DNA of 64,000 nt from Cunninghamia lanceolata (GCA_027924645.1 BSBN01000860.1:8308001-8372000), one strand, 5' to 3'. Positions 11,333 to 24,452 are shown, counted from the first letter of the stretch. Made by a program: numbers and translations. Notes: generated from the letters alone by a model not told the origin.

Positions 11333-12946
11333 AGAATGATCTCTGTTTTAAGGAAGCCAGAAGGATTAATTTAGGTCGGTGATTTAAATTTTTCATGATA
11401 GCTATCCAAAATGGGAATGGATTTCAAACGTGATCAATATAATAATGCGCGAACGGCTGTTTATTAATAAATAAATAACGCTCAAAGCTCTGCAATCGAA
11501 ATAGAAAACATGATCACCAGATCTCTTTCGTTGATATGGTCTTAAATTAATAGTGAACGATAGAAAAGTTGCAGGCTTTATCACAAGACTAAAGACCGTT
11601 TCGAAAGCAAGTGGCCCTTTGAAGGTTGGTGGCACACATGGTGGAGTACAAGCAAGCACGCATGTTTAGAATGTTATTGATAAAAGCATTTAAAGGTATT
11701 ACTGGATGTTGATAGGTAATTAATATAAGTATGGTATAAAATTGTTTTTGATAAAAAATAATATAAATAGGGGGGAGGGCCTCATAGTGGGTTGGGCTCT
11801 TATAGGAGTTGACTAAAGTGGGGCCGCCAGTTGTTTTTAATTGGTTCAATTAATATTAAAAATATTTCTAAAAAGAGTACAAATAGGAACCAGTCAATGT
11901 ACAAATCATATTTATTTATTCATTAGTATTTTATTATTCATATTAGGTGGCATACACAAATGATTTACAAGGATTTGCAAAACATAAATACAACTAACAT
12001 GATTTGTACACATAAACATGTGGATCCAACATAAGACAGAGTGATAATATATAGAGTTTATATTAAAAACCTCAGAGTACTTTCTTCCAAGAGGACAACC
12101 AATGATCAACCACTACAGAGCACCTTTTTGGTTTACAAAAACTATTTTTAAACATTTAACATTAAAAAGTTTCCCATCAAATATCAAGCTATGTCCCAGA
12201 ATAGTTTCATATTTTCCAAAGTTGGAGTCCCAAGTAAAAACAACAAATGCCCAAGTGTCACATCCAACAAGTCCATCCACCCTATTACTCCTCATGAAAT
12301 GCACTCCATCAACTCAAATATGACCAACTATTACTCCCTTCAATAGAATACCTGCAAAAATCAACACACTCGAAGGTATAAGGCTCACCAAACAAGCCGT
12401 CAAAACAAGAGGACATAAATTTATTACTCCGGCCCAAACAAGCATTCCACCAAATCAATCAACTCTTCCATTTAATGAGACACAATCAAAGGTTTAAGGC
12501 TCACCAATCAAGCAGTCAAGAAAACATTACAGAATTCAAAGACTTCAAACCAAATAAGCATTTGACCAAATCAATCACCTCTCAAATTTAATACCAAATT
12601 CAAATTTCTAAACATCCATCAAATCATTCAAATAAATCAATCCACACAAAATTGTTTGAACCAATCAAATTAGAGTGCATAGATCACCAACATTTCCTTC
12701 CTCGTATTCCTACATAAACCCCAATTTTTCTAGTTTAATTTTCCAACATCCCACATAGAAAAGTCCTAAAGGCTTCGAATTGCACACTATTATCAACATT
12801 ACTGTAAGTTCACAGTAAATGCCTATCCTTATGAATGTTAAATGTATGTTGTTTTTGCTTCCCATGTATGTTGTTTTGGTTTAAGGTGTATGCTTTTTTT
12901 GTTTAAACTGTATGTTGTTTTGGTTTAAAGTGTTTTAGCTTAAATT
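11333..12946. other. intergenic stretch upstream of the lectin pseudogene
   Basis: It holds the presumed promoter of the broken lectin gene, without a clear TATA box. A G-rich line at 11770-11790 (GGGGAGGGCCTCATAGTGGG) resembles 48590-48616. An imperfect duplication of about 116-bp period lies at 12373-12600 (AAGGCTCACCAA near 12380 and 12496). No gene is recognised; the 63-codon minus ORF at 12113-12304 has no known motif. Confidence 0.5.
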
Positions 12947-13037
12947 GTTTAAACTGTATTGTTGTTTAGCTTAAAGTGTGGGAAATAAAAACAATACAAT
13001 GTAAACACTTTAAGCTAAACAACAATACAGTTTAAAC
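12947..13037. repeat. perfect 33-bp inverted repeat with 25-nt loop
   Basis: The left arm 12947-12979 starts GTTTAAACTGTATTGTTG; the right arm 13005-13037 is its exact reverse complement. Surrounding sequence (12840-13190) contains further degenerate copies of the same TGTTGTTTTGGTTTAAA unit in both orientations. The transcript would fold into a long perfect stem. It may be a foldback/MITE remnant or a small-RNA source. Confidence 0.8.
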
Positions 13038-14994
13038 CAAAACAACATAATTTTAAACCAAGCAACAATACAATTTAAACACACATATTATTTAATGCAA
13101 GAGTGTGAGAAATAAAGATGGCACTATGCTCACAAAATGTTGTTTTGGTTTAAACTGTATTGTTGTTTTGGTTTAAAATGTATGTTGTTTAATGTGAGAC
13201 TGGGAAATAAAGGTGGCGCTATGCTCACTATATATATATTGCTAACTTAGGGCCCATAATGCATGTTTGTTAGTGGTGAACTATTTTGCATTGTATATTG
13301 CTCTGGCTAACATGCATCTACAATAAACTATTTCAACTGAGTCATCATACTCTAAATCATCTGCCTCTTAGCCTCCTATCCTTCTTTGTTTAGCTTTTCT
13401 AAAGGATAAATTATATGTTTTCCTCGATAGCACTAATTACCTCTACAATTATCCTCTGACTTCCACCTGAATAGTTGAAATGGAAACAACCATCTATGTA
13501 ATCACCAGCAACTACCATCAACCATTTTTACTTTGGAAGATCATAAAATGGTCTGTCATTATCATTTCTCTATGCTAATGTATTTATTAGACTGAAAGAC
13601 CCCTAATGATTATTGAAGTAGAAGATTGGAGCTTCAGAATGTGTTTCTTGTTGAACAAAATGACATTAATAAGTGGAACAAATTTTTAGAGATAGAATTT
13701 CCACACACAGTTTTCCACCTCATTTTGCACTTGGTTTAGCATATATTTACAATGAGCATGACTTAGACAAATTTTGTCCCCTTCAAACACTATAAATAGA
13801 AATTAGCCCCAAAATAGCTCATTCCAATTAGCCATACTCCTCACTCCACAAACACCCCATTTCATCCCTACTCCATACCTTTCAGCCACCTAGGACACTA
13901 ATGTAGTGAGGAATTCTCCACCTAGGCACTACCAAACATGGTAGTGTCCCTTACATCTAAACATTGCTTTTTCAAACCTAAACATTTGTCTTTCTCCCTA
14001 AACCCTAACCATAATCCATCTATAAGTCTGGTCATATTAACCATAACCATGCTTATTTTTTAGTTCTTACTAAAAATGGAAAGCATCCATCATCATTCTC
14101 AAGTACCTGCACACAACTTTCTTATAACTACTACACACTAGGGCATTTCCCATAACTACTACACACTTCCAGGTCCATTGTTGTACCTACATACACCAAA
14201 ACTCTAGCGCCACACACCTTCAACTTCTCTAATGCTTATATGGAAACATACTCCGTGGGTGCTATATACCAAGGCAAGCTTCTGAATGTGTCATAGGCAC
14301 CCCTTTCCCATACAAATACTTATAATTGGAGGCTTTTACGTCAACAAGCACAAAGGACACTTTCTTTATAGTACGAGATGATTGTGTGCATGTAAGACAC
14401 TTTCATGCTTGCTAAGACATTTATACTCCCATTGGGTGTTGACAATAAAATGCAAGCCTAAGGTTTGGATTATTTATGTTACAGAAGTTAACCCCACAGT
14501 GATGCAATAAGAAGGAAATCAAACTATTGCGGTAGATAACATATGCATAACATAAATATTAACACAATCTTACAGATCCATAGACACCATAAGGTAGGTC
14601 TACTCATATATTCATATTACATATAATTTTCATTCTTGATCACACGCATACATATACACATCACATATGCTTGGGTACCATTTATTACATATATTCCCTA
14701 TGCTTTCATCTTCTCTTTTTCCCTATATCATCTATATTCTCCTTTGTAGTGAGGCTAGGTGCTTATGTAGCTTTCTCCTAATGAGTCAAGCTATGCCATC
14801 TATTTGAGTCTTCTAGGCCATGGTAATTTGTGACCAATTGGTGTAGTATTGATATAATGTAGAGATGTTACCACAAGCATCCTCTAGTTTCTTAATTTGT
14901 CAGTCCAAGTCCTTTTAGTTGTTCCTCCATTTGTATTGTGATTGGCTCAATTTTTCTTTTTTAGATTATGTTATAATTTGTTTCTTAATATTCT
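13038..14994. other. intergenic stretch, no gene seen
   Basis: No coding region was recognised. Two short lines, 13090-13125 and 13200-13232, share about 30 bp (AAATAAAGGTGGCGCTATGC) with the reverse complement of 48868-48900. Otherwise unique AT-rich DNA. Confidence 0.5.
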
Positions 14995-15110
14995 AAATGT
15001 CAAATTGTAAACATCACATTACCAATCTTTCAACATCAAAATGTCAAATTGTAAACATCATATTACTAATCTTTCAACATCAAAATGTCAAACTGTAAAA
15101 TCAAACATAG
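14995..15110. repeat. short tandem repeat, about 44-bp period, 2.5 copies
   Basis: Units begin AAATGTCAAATTGTAAA at 14995, 15038 and 15083 and each includes ATCTTTCAACATC. The third copy breaks off after AAATGTCAAACTGTAAA. Confidence 0.8.
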
Positions 15111-15429
15111 AACATCACAAATCTTCTATTTAGAGCATCACTGTGAACTCTCTGACTAAACTTACAAACTCAAGTTACAAACTACAATTACAGAGATGAA
15201 AAAAATAGTATGACAATTGTTGTATTATTTGTGAAATATATTATTAATATTATTAAAGTTGATTGTTGCTCTTCATTGTTATCTTGTTGCAAAGAGTTTA
15301 CACTATCAACCTCACTGCACGCATGCCCAAGTAAACATAATTGCTCTACATGTCACGTACAAACCCAAGTAGAACTTGATAGTTAGGCTATACCACCCTA
15401 CAGGCCTCTCTCCTAATCAACACAGGTTG

Positions 15430-15540
15430 GTTGGATGTCCAGTTCAATGCTTTAGGCTCTTTATTTCTTTAACTTTGTACTGAAAAGATTCAAAAGATTC
15501 TAGATTTTAAAACTGGTGTTCAAAGGTGTTTGTTCTGATG
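15430..15540. repeat. dispersed repeat, copy 1 (partner 53158-53263)
   Basis: From the GTTCAATGCTTTAGGCTC line to AAACTGGTGTTCAAAGGTG the segment aligns closely with 53158-53263, where it directly follows the 144-bp satellite array. Only about 110 bp are shared; the family is unknown. Confidence 0.7.
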
Positions 15541-15744
15541 TGCAGATGAAGAACAAAGCTCAAATGTAGACCTGATGTGGCACAAAGAGACTTAAGACAA
15601 CCATGCCTCTAGAAAAAAAGAGGAGTTAGATTCTCGTTAGATGAAGAAACTCAAGTTTCTAACGAGAGCAGTCCTCAAGCAATTGAGCCAATTATTCAAT
15701 TCAATGCAGCTACTAGAAGTAAGAAGGTTTCAATTCAATGAGAG

Positions 15745-15855
15745 TGGATGAAAGATCATATGGAATCAATATTGAAAGATGTGGAGGATAATGGCATGTT
15801 GATAAGGAGTGCAGCAAAAAAGTGGGAAATCCCTACCACAATGCTCAGCAACTAG
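15745..15855 (+). pseudogene. possible psq/CENP-B-type helix-turn-helix remnant
   Basis: One plus-strand frame reads WMKDHMESILKDVEDNG, then LIRSAAKKWEIPTTMLSN, then a TAG. The pattern L..DV..NG..IR.AAKKW.IP...L resembles the psq-type HTH found at the N-terminus of pogo-like transposases and related DNA-binding proteins. A TGA precedes it at 15739 and nothing recognisable follows. This is a short match made by eye; chance similarity is possible. Confidence 0.35.
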
Positions 15856-15879
15856 TTAGGCGATTTAACATCAACATTA

Positions 15880-18150
15880 ATCCCATGCTGACTTGCACCA
15901 AAAATAAGCCCGACTGACTTTATCCAATCCCCCCTAAAATTTGTGCTAGTCGGTCACATCAAAAATTCGCACTGGATTAACACTTTACATCTTGCGCTAA
16001 AAACATGGATCATGGACCTATACTGAAAACTACCTTCACCGACTTTAGTCAGTTGACTTCAAATCTAGCGCCAAGTCAGTGGAAGCCAAAACCCGTACAA
16101 GGAAGTCAAACCCAAAAATAGCACTAAAGCCTCTTGCACTAAAAATGAACCTCTCTGACCTACGCTAGAAAGTGCCTTTACTGACTTTTAGTCAGTGACA
16201 CCCAAAATTAGCATTTTTTGACATTTTGGCTTAGAAATTGAGTTTTTTAAGGTACAAATTGGATTTTCTTGATGGATGTAGATTGCACAACTATTTATCA
16301 CATCGTGATGAATATTTTTAGCATGTTTGTGTGGATTTTGGACACGTTTAATGATAGTTAATGCTAATGCACATGAAAAGTCGATACCCCCAAAAATCTC
16401 ACTTTTTGTAAAAAAGGCTATAAAAACGTGAAATAAAAGTCTCCAAATGGATTCAAATGACCACAAAAACCTCCCAGATCATCATATTGGCCAAATGGGT
16501 ACTTGAAAATGGTAAAAAATACAGAAAAGCATGTAAAAATCATGAGATTTATGAGGTTGTTCATAAGAAGATGACACATTGACATTGAGTTGTCCTAGGC
16601 TGAATCTATGACTACAAATAGACATACTTTGATCCAAATTGATGAAAAATAATTGTTTATGATGAAATTGATGCTTTTCACTGTGAATTGTAGGTCTTGG
16701 AGGACATAGGAGCCAATTGGAGCTATTTTGGAAGGTGAACACACAGAGATGTAGTGCTAACCCAAAAATGTAGAATCGACATTTCGCCAACCAAATTATT
16801 GTTGCACATGCAAGAGGAAGTCAATATTATGTCCAAGATGATGAATATGATGCTTAGGTGCTTGAAGACACTAAGGATCATACCAAATCATTGTTGTTCC
16901 TGCAAATCCAGTTCAATATTCATGACATCTTCGTAGCTGTCCCAGTCATCCAGTCATCAAGAACTAGTCCAGCAAGCATCCAGTTGGACATGTCTTCATC
17001 AAAAATATGTCGCATACTCTTCTTCACTATTCTACACATTGGAGAAGTGATTTGTCCTATTAGACAATTTATAAGTGATGAGCAATGGAGTGATCTAGTC
17101 AGCACTTGGAATCTCATGAATCCACATCAACTCGTATTTTCAAGTGTCATGTGACTTTATTTTAGCTTTATTAGGCCTTAAAAATTGACTTTTTATCATA
17201 TACAACCAAATGGGTATCCATTTTGTCTAGATTTGATGTATTTGCAAGCTATATTATCTCTTTCCGAAAGGACAAATGCAAATCTAAAAATGCAACTAAC
17301 TGATGTATCATGTTAAATGCCATGTAATCTGGACCATTGGTGTTGAGTTAATCTCCACCATCCATTGAAAAACTCGGTATGGTGCCTTGTCTATAAAAAG
17401 GCCATCATTCTCTCATTGTAACAAGACTCTTGATGTTAAATTGTTGATACTCTGCTAAATTTTTAATGCAAAGCAAGTTACTACAAGTTTCTCTAGGAAT
17501 TTGTCTCTTGTATTGTCACTTTGGTTTCATGGTTCTCATCTTGATCTGCATTAGTTAAATTATGCTTTTGCAATGCTATTGATTTGTTAAAGGTATTTGA
17601 TGAACATTCAAGTCCATACTATTAGCTGCTTGATGATTGTAAGTAGCTGTGCATAGTTAGCCTGGGCTGTTAAACTGAGCTTAGTTCAATTACATTACAG
17701 TAGTTAAATCAAGCCAGCACTTGGGTATTTAATCAATGTATGTAATCTAAAAATATGGAGAATCCATAGAAGATAGCACTATTTTCTATAGCACTGTAGT
17801 AAAGTTTTAGCTTGGTAAAACAAGAAATTGGTTTAAATCTAAATATTTGTCTACCTGCAGTAATCTTTACCTTGTGAATGTCACTTAGGATCTCTCTAAA
17901 CCCTACTTCTTTTGCATTTTCTTATTAATCAGTTGTTAGATTTAGAGTTTAGCAGCAATTTACATAGAGATATCGGCTGATCAGTCATAAGGGTTTGCAT
18001 GTATTATTGTCTCAACCTGTCAAATCTGTCATATTGCATGAAAGACCCCTTGTAGGCACAGCTAGACATTCCACTAAGTTATTCTATGCAAAGCTAAGAC
18101 CTAGCTATATTATACTTGGAGTAGTCTTACCTAGGGTAGGATACTTTTCA
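15880..18150. other. non-coding stretch with an LTR-like promoter
   Basis: No gene was recognised. The segment has repeated ACTGACTTTAGTCAG-like strings (15900-16195). Near 17391 CTATAAAAAGGCC sits before a run of T-rich leader sequence. Such a TATA plus leader is typical of an old LTR, but no matching partner, TG...CA ends or target duplication could be placed. Confidence 0.3.
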
Positions 18151-18339
18151 AGAGAGGTGTGATACCAGCAATCATACATGCATTGTTGTGTGCTAAAAAT
18201 ACCATCAACAGAAACTTTTTATTTTATCTTTGTCTTCCTTTCCTTCAGCTGGTGAATCTACTATCAGTAAAACCTTTGATCAACAAACTTTCCCCTTTGC
18301 TCCACCCTTTTCCTTTTCTTCTTATGCCACTTAGTGGCC

Positions 18340-18605
18340 TTATTGGCAAATCAGTATCGGCAAATTGGTGAAAACAGAAACCCACAAGCTTGGTCGACGA
18401 AACTGACAGTTCACAATTTTGTTGATTTGCTGACAAAGGCATTAACTTCACCTTTTTGTTGAAGAAGACATCAAACATGCCTTCAAACTTCTCTTCTGCA
18501 TCTTTGTTGGTAAATCATAAAATTGGTAAAATTGCGAACACGCAAACCCGATCGACTAGTTTGGCAATTCAAAATTTTGCCAATTCACTAACCAAAGGCA
18601 TGCAA
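18340..18605. repeat. degenerate duplication, about 165-bp spacing
   Basis: The line GGCAAATTGGTGAAAACAGAAACCC...CAAAGGC (18355-18440) recurs in altered form at 18520-18602 (GGTAAAATTGCGAACACGCAAACCC...CAAAGGC). Both include GGT(C)GACGA/CGACTAG and an AATTTTG core. No coding content. Confidence 0.5.
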
Positions 18606-18807
18606 ATAAACCAAATTTTCTAAGGGAAGAAAATAAATAGTCTTGAGGGATTTTTACTTAGAATTTTTTGAATGTAACCCATAGAAAATGCTTCTCAGAT
18701 TGGATATAAATTGTGGTTTAAACTACAAAGGCACAAGTGGAAATTTGATGGATTTTGGGGTAAAATATGCATGTCTGGGAGCTAGTTATTTCAGGTTCCA
18801 ACAATTG

Positions 18808-19675
18808 GCAATGGTAAATATTAATTACCGGGCATAGTAATTACAGAGTTACTACATCAGTAAGTTCCAGAGTTGTCAGTGGTAGTTATGGAGTAACATT
18901 TACTAATGGTAATTGTAAATATCAAGAGTAATTGAGGGTAGGTGCCACCTTAGAGGAATCATCTATTTTTATCTTATATGACATATGTCATAAAGTTGGT
19001 AAGTGGTTGTAAGAGAATCTATGACAATTGTAAGCTGTCATAAGATTCTATGACAATATGACAACTTATGACGAATATTTATGAGTTGTAAGTTGTTGTT
19101 CTTGGTTCTAGGCACCCATATTGGGAAGATGCTATTTGGGGTGTTATGATGGAGTCTATGATGGTTATTACAACATTTATTACCCCACAAGTGCATATTC
19201 TTGCCTATGGGTGCCCAATTTTGCATGGTTGACTATTGACAAGTGTCATGAGCTTGTAGGAGGTCATTTAATGTTGCATGTTGGAGTATCCAAGGTGAGA
19301 GAAAGTGGACACCTAGTTCGGGGAGTGAAATACCTCTATAAATATAGTATCTTGTATGTGTTGTTCAATATAGTTTTCTTGTACACAAGTTCTACCAGAT
19401 TGAAGGTTGGAGAGATAGAGGAAGTGCATGTATTATGTATTTCAGATTTTGAAGATAATACAACTTGAGCATCTTTTTTTGGTGGATTTTTTTGCCCAAA
19501 AAATTTTTCTCCACATTATATCTAGTGTTGATATGGTTTATTCTTATATGGTGTTTATTTCTGTGTTGTAATTTCATTTTTGTATGCAAACTCTGTTCAT
19601 ATTACACTTCTTTAAGATCATAAACATATTGTAATCATATTTCCATTTGGGTAGTTGTTGCCTTCATTTCTAACA
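18808..19675 (+). repeat. 5' LTR of the nested copia element (left end lost)
   Basis: From CAATGGTAAATATTAATTA at 18808 to TTCATTTCTAACA at 19675 it aligns with the 3' LTR at 30917-31794. The first roughly 90 bp of the LTR are not recognisable here. A TATA box (CTATAAATAT, about 19335) precedes a leader. The LTR ends 2 nt before the PBS. Confidence 0.85.
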
Positions 19676-19677
19676 TT

Positions 19678-19693
19678 TGGTATCAGAGCCTGG
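19678..19693 (+). other. primer binding site of the plus-strand copia element
   Basis: TGGTATCAGAGCCTGG directly follows the LTR end with a 2-nt gap and fits priming by initiator Met-tRNA. Confidence 0.9.
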
Positions 19694-19781
19694 ACAATTT
19701 CGATTCTTGTGTGGTAGTGTAAAGGTAGTTTAGCTACAATGGGAGATTTGGTTTTTTTTTTGCAGATCTTGTGTAGTATTC

Positions 19782-22736
19782 ATGGCTCAATCCACTACTT
19801 CAACCTCTCATTTGGACATTGAGAAGTTCAACGGTATGGGGTATGAATTGTGGAAGCTAAAGATGGAGGATTTGCTTGAGGAAAGAAACCAGTGGTTGGC
19901 TATTATGAAAGAGAAGAAGCCTGATGATGTGAGTATAGAAGGATGGGAAACATTCAATAAGAAGGCACGGGGAACTATTTGACTGTGTCTTGCAGATTTT
20001 GTCCTGTTGAATGTCTAAAAAGAAGAGACTGCATTCAAACTTTAGAAGAGATTGGGTGAGATCTATCAAGCCAAGAGCATGGTAAACAAGCTTTATTTAA
20101 AGCAAAAATTATTTTTTGTCAAAATGAAAGAGGGTGATTCCATTGCAGAGCATTTGAATAATTTTAATTTACTTTTGAGTCAACTTTATTCTGTAGATGC
20201 TATAGTTGAAGAGGAAGATAAATGTATAATTCTACTTTGTTCCTTACCTGAATCTTTAGAGAATGTTATCCTTTCTATTGCTGCTAACCTTGAAGATCTA
20301 AAGTTGGATCACCTTGTTGCAATTTTGTTGGCATAGGAGATGAGGAAGAAGACTTCTGAGGGTAACACAAAGGCTCTTAATGTGAGGGGAAGATCCAAGG
20401 AAAGAGGACCAAAAGGAGATCAGAAGGGGTCTAAAGACAAGTCTAAGGGTTGTTTTAAGACTCCTGGAAAGAAGAATAGAGTTAAGTGTTGGAATTGTGG
20501 AAAAAGAGGGCATGTGAAAAAGGAATATAGAAACCTAAAGAAATCATGGGATTCCACTACTAATAAGTCCTTGAATGTAGGTGAAGATGTTTTACTTTTT
20601 GCATGCAATGTTGTTCTAATGATAATTGGTTGGATGACTCAAGATGCTTGTATCATATGACCCCACATAAAGAATGGTTTTCCACATACAAAGAGTGTGA
20701 TGGAGGTAAAGTGTACCTTGGGGACAACTCTACATATCCAATAGTTGGAAAAGGCAATGTAATGTTGTGTTTCAGTGATGGGAGAATTAAAAATCTCCCT
20801 AGTGTTTTGCATGTTCCTGGATTGGCTAGAAATCTGATTTCAGTTTCAAAGTTGAATGATTTGGGAATGCATGTAACATTTGATAAGCATGGTTGTAGAT
20901 TGGTGAGAGGAAACTTGGTGGTAGCCAAGGGGAAAAGATTGGGAACCTTGTTTAGGCTTAAAAATAGTTAAGAATAAAGATTTGTTGGATGGTTTCTCTT
21001 ATTCTGATGAGCACTTTGATTTTTGTGAGCTTGTGTGTTTGGTAAACAAAACATAACATCATTTCCTTTAGGAAGTAATAGAGCAAAAGAGAAGTTAGAG
21101 ATTATTCGTTCAGATGTGTTTAGACCAGTGGATAATGACTCTATCAGAAAATATCATTATTTTGTCACCTTCATTGATGATGTATCTAGATTTACATGGA
21201 TTTATTTTATGAAACACAAATATGAAGTTTTCACTAAGTTTAAGGATTTTAAAGTCTTAGTTGAAAACCAATCAAGATTAAAGATAAAAATATTAAGATC
21301 TAACAATGGAGGAGAATATTGCTCTAAGGAATTTGATGAGTTTTGTAAGCATGCAAGTATAATCAGACAAAAGACAACTATGTATACACCACAATAGAAT
21401 GGTGTTGTAGAAAGCATGAACTGAACAATCATGGATAGAGTCAGAAGTATGTTGAGTGATTCACAGTTGGAGAAATACTTTTGGCCAGAGGCTGTATGTA
21501 CCACTTGTTACTTGATTAATAGAAATCCTTGTAAGGCTCTTGATTCGACACCTTATGAAGTGTGGACAGGTAAGAAACTTTTTGTTTCACATTTAAGGGT
21601 TTTTGGTCATGAGGCTTTTGTTCATGTGACTAAAGAAAAGTGATCTAAGTTGGATCCAAAAGCGTAGAAATGCTTCTTCATTGGATATGGTGAGAATGTT
21701 AAAGGTTATACTTGATTTGGGATCCTCTAACCAAAAAAAATGTTTTCTCTAGATATGTTATTTTCTGGGAACTTACAGCTATTTCTAAACTTGAACAACC
21801 AAAAGAGAAAGAAAGGTCAAAGGTAGTGCATTTTGATTTACAACAGGAAGATGCACAACCAGAAGAACATAATGATGGATTGGGGGTGAAGAAGAAGAAG
21901 AAGATCTGAGCAAAGGTAGTTCTGATGAGGAAAACTCTGTTGTTATAGAAGAAGTTAAGCATCCAGAAGAACCAAAAGAGTCTCTTACTCCACCCTTGAG
22001 GAGATCCACAGGATAATGGAACCCAATTGGCAGGTATAGCCCACCATATTTCCTTTGTGTATTTTCTTTATTGAGTACTGACGATGAGCCTATATCCTAC
22101 AAGGAAGCTATTCATGTAGATGATAGTGAGTCTTGGCACTTAGCCATGCAGGAGGAGATGATGGCTTTAGACTCTTGTAACACTTGGGATCTTGTTCATT
22201 TTCCCACATAAATAAAGGCCATAGGTTGCAAGTGGGTCTTCAAGAAGTTTGGAGCATATAGTTCATTGGAGAAGTACAAGGCTAGACTGGTAGCCAAGGC
22301 TACTCCTAGAGAGAGGGAGTTGATTTCAGTGAAATATTCTCTCATGTTGCTAAATTATCTTCTATTAGATTTCTCTTATCCATTGCTGCAGCTTTTGATT
22401 TTGAGGTTGAACAAATGGATTTTAAGACTACATTCTTGCATGGAGATCTTGAGGAAGAAATTTATATGCAATAGCCTATAGTATTTGAGGTAAAAGGGAA
22501 AGAATATTGGGTTTGTAGATTGAAGAGGTCTATTTATGGTCTGAAACAGTCCCTTAGAATGTGGTACTAGAAGCTTGATTCATTTATTTTGAAATTAGGT
22601 TTTGTTAGAAGTAAGGAGGATCACAGTAGTACATTCATTGTATTGATGATTCTATACTGATCATTTTATTGTATGTTGATGACATGTGTTATTTTTCAAT
22701 AATACTAAGGGTATGATTAGTGAGTTGAAAGCCCAA
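19782..22736 (+). pseudogene. copia gag-pol, first part (gag, protease, integrase, RT start)
   Basis: Gag begins at 19782 (MAQSTTSTSHLDIEKFNGMG), with the WK-x-KM signature and a zinc knuckle CWNCGKRGHVKKEY near 20490 whose last Cys is Tyr. The protease follows: WLDDSRCLYHMT replaces the usual D-S-G with D-S-R. The integrase core is seen at 21070-21640: IIRSDVF, YFVTFIDDVSRFTW, and an ILRSNNGGEY block. RT starts at 22080 (SYKEAI, WHLAMQEEM) with CKWVFKKF, QMDFKTTFLHGDLEEEIYM and an intact YVDDM near 22670. At least eight stops and several frameshifts show it is inactive. The frame is cut after KAQ at 22736 by the 7.1-kb insertion and resumes at 29853. Confidence 0.9.
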
Positions 22737-23983
22737 TGGTGCAGGAGCACCTCAAAAGTTGAAGAATCTGGAAGATTCTGTATATTTTATGTTATGTCCA
22801 AAATGTTATGTTTGTAAAGGTCTTCGAGCCATATTGGGAGACTATATACATGTCAAGAAGGGTTAAAAGAATGTAACCGAACTATTTGTTTTTGTAATCG
22901 GTGGTTGATGGTGGTTCACCTTCCACCACATATGTAACTGTCCAGATAGGTGTCATTCACATAGCTAAAAGTCTGTATTTATAAGATGAGTAGACAGTCG
23001 GATTAAAAGGAGAGGATAGTATGGAAAGTAACTGTATGTATATTCTGGAATAAAAGGAATAGAAGGATTCTGTGTTTCTAGTCTAACTACGGGGATATTG
23101 TTTGGAGTCATTCCACTAGTGGATTTCTTTGAAACCAGTGGAATGACCTCCATGTGTTCGTTTATTTTCTATTCTATGTTGAATTAGTGATTTTTCTGTG
23201 GTGTTCATTCGGTTACAACAGTTGCAGAGGAGGAATTGTGCATTGTGTATATATTGTATTTGCATGAGGGGCATTTTGTGTGTATCTGTCAGTTGTATCT
23301 GTATGTGTATCGCTGACCAGTTCAGGTGTCAAAATAAGTCAATAATGTATGTTTTGAAGGTATCAGCATAAGTTCCATTTGTGTCGCTGATGAAGGAAGC
23401 ATCAGCGTGAGATTCGGCATCGGTGTGTCGGAGTTATGTTCAACCGACGGTGAAAGTCTCACCGAAGGAGTAGATCAGGGTGACCGTTGGCAAGTCTCAC
23501 CGATGATAGCATTGGCCTAAGGCATCAGAGTGACCAGGAATATCAGCAAAGGATACAAGGTTTTCTCTAATAGTTCTAGGTCTTGGCGATAAGAAATCCA
23601 ATAGTGGAATGACTCCAAACGATATCCCCGTAGTTAGACCAAAAACATAGAATCCTTCTATTCCTTCTATTCCAGAATATACATACGGTTACTTTCCATA
23701 CTGTCCTCTCCTTTTAATCCGACTATTTGCTCATCTTATAAATACAGACTTTTAGCTATGTGAATGACACCTATCTGAACAGTTACATACGTGGTGGAAG
23801 GTGAACCACCATCAACCACCGATTACAAAAAAAAATAGTTCGGTTACATTCTTTTAACCCTTCTTGACACATATACAGTCTCCCAATATGGCTCGAAGAC
23901 CTTTACAAACATAACATTTTGGACATAACATAAAATATACAAAATCTTTCAGATTCTTCAACTTTTGAGGTGCTCCTGCACCA
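22737..23983. repeat. inverted repeat made of head-to-head LTR ends
   Basis: The left arm 22737-23128 starts TGGTGCAGGAGCACCTC; the right arm 23589-23983 is its reverse complement and ends GGTGCTCCTGCACCA. The 460-bp spacer is the next part of the plus-oriented LTR. The arms are very similar, so a young hairpin. Confidence 0.85.
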
Positions 23984-24452
23984 TACTCCCTAGCATGAAG
24001 AAAACTCTTGTCCCAAGAGTTATGTGGTCTGCTTCAAATGACCTTCGCCTCTTTATGTCTTCAACCCTGACTTGATGCCTCCTCTGCTTCTTCTTTACCT
24101 TCCAACTGTGACTGCTATTAATGGAGTTTGACTGGCTACCTCCAAGGTGCATCTCTATCATCAGAAGTCCACTCCTCCCTACTACAACAACACTCTTGTC
24201 CCTCACCTGGGAGTCCTCTCTTGCCTCTCTACCCAAGACTTTTGGCGACAACCAATGGACCATCTCCTCTAGCCCTCTTGACAGACCTTCTTGTCTACCT
24301 ATTGCAGCGAGTGAACTTGCACCTACAACCAAAAAAACTTCATAACAGAATCAGATAGCAAAAACCAATGCTCATCCTGAACTCTTGGTGTAGATTGCCT
24401 CCTTCGGCGCTCTATCTACATGCTCAGAATCTTCTGAGCTCTGATACCAATC
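23984..24452 (-). other. short internal domain of a non-autonomous LTR element, with PBS
   Basis: It lies between an inverted LTR end (23983) and an inverted LTR start (24453). At 24436-24449 the minus strand reads TGGTATCAGAGCTC, a Met-tRNA primer site, 3 nt from the LTR. The opposite end, next to the 3' LTR, is purine-rich on the minus strand (CTAGGGAGTA). A 124-codon minus ORF (23958-24332) fills much of it; it is basic and Ser/Arg-rich, with no zinc knuckle or enzymatic motif. The internal length of about 470 bp is far too short for gag-pol. Confidence 0.7.

Noticed and set aside
19121..19468. 115-codon plus ORF in the 5' LTR of the copia element (and 79 codons at 31348)
   Set aside because: It spans the LTR promoter and leader and is poorly conserved between the two LTRs as protein.
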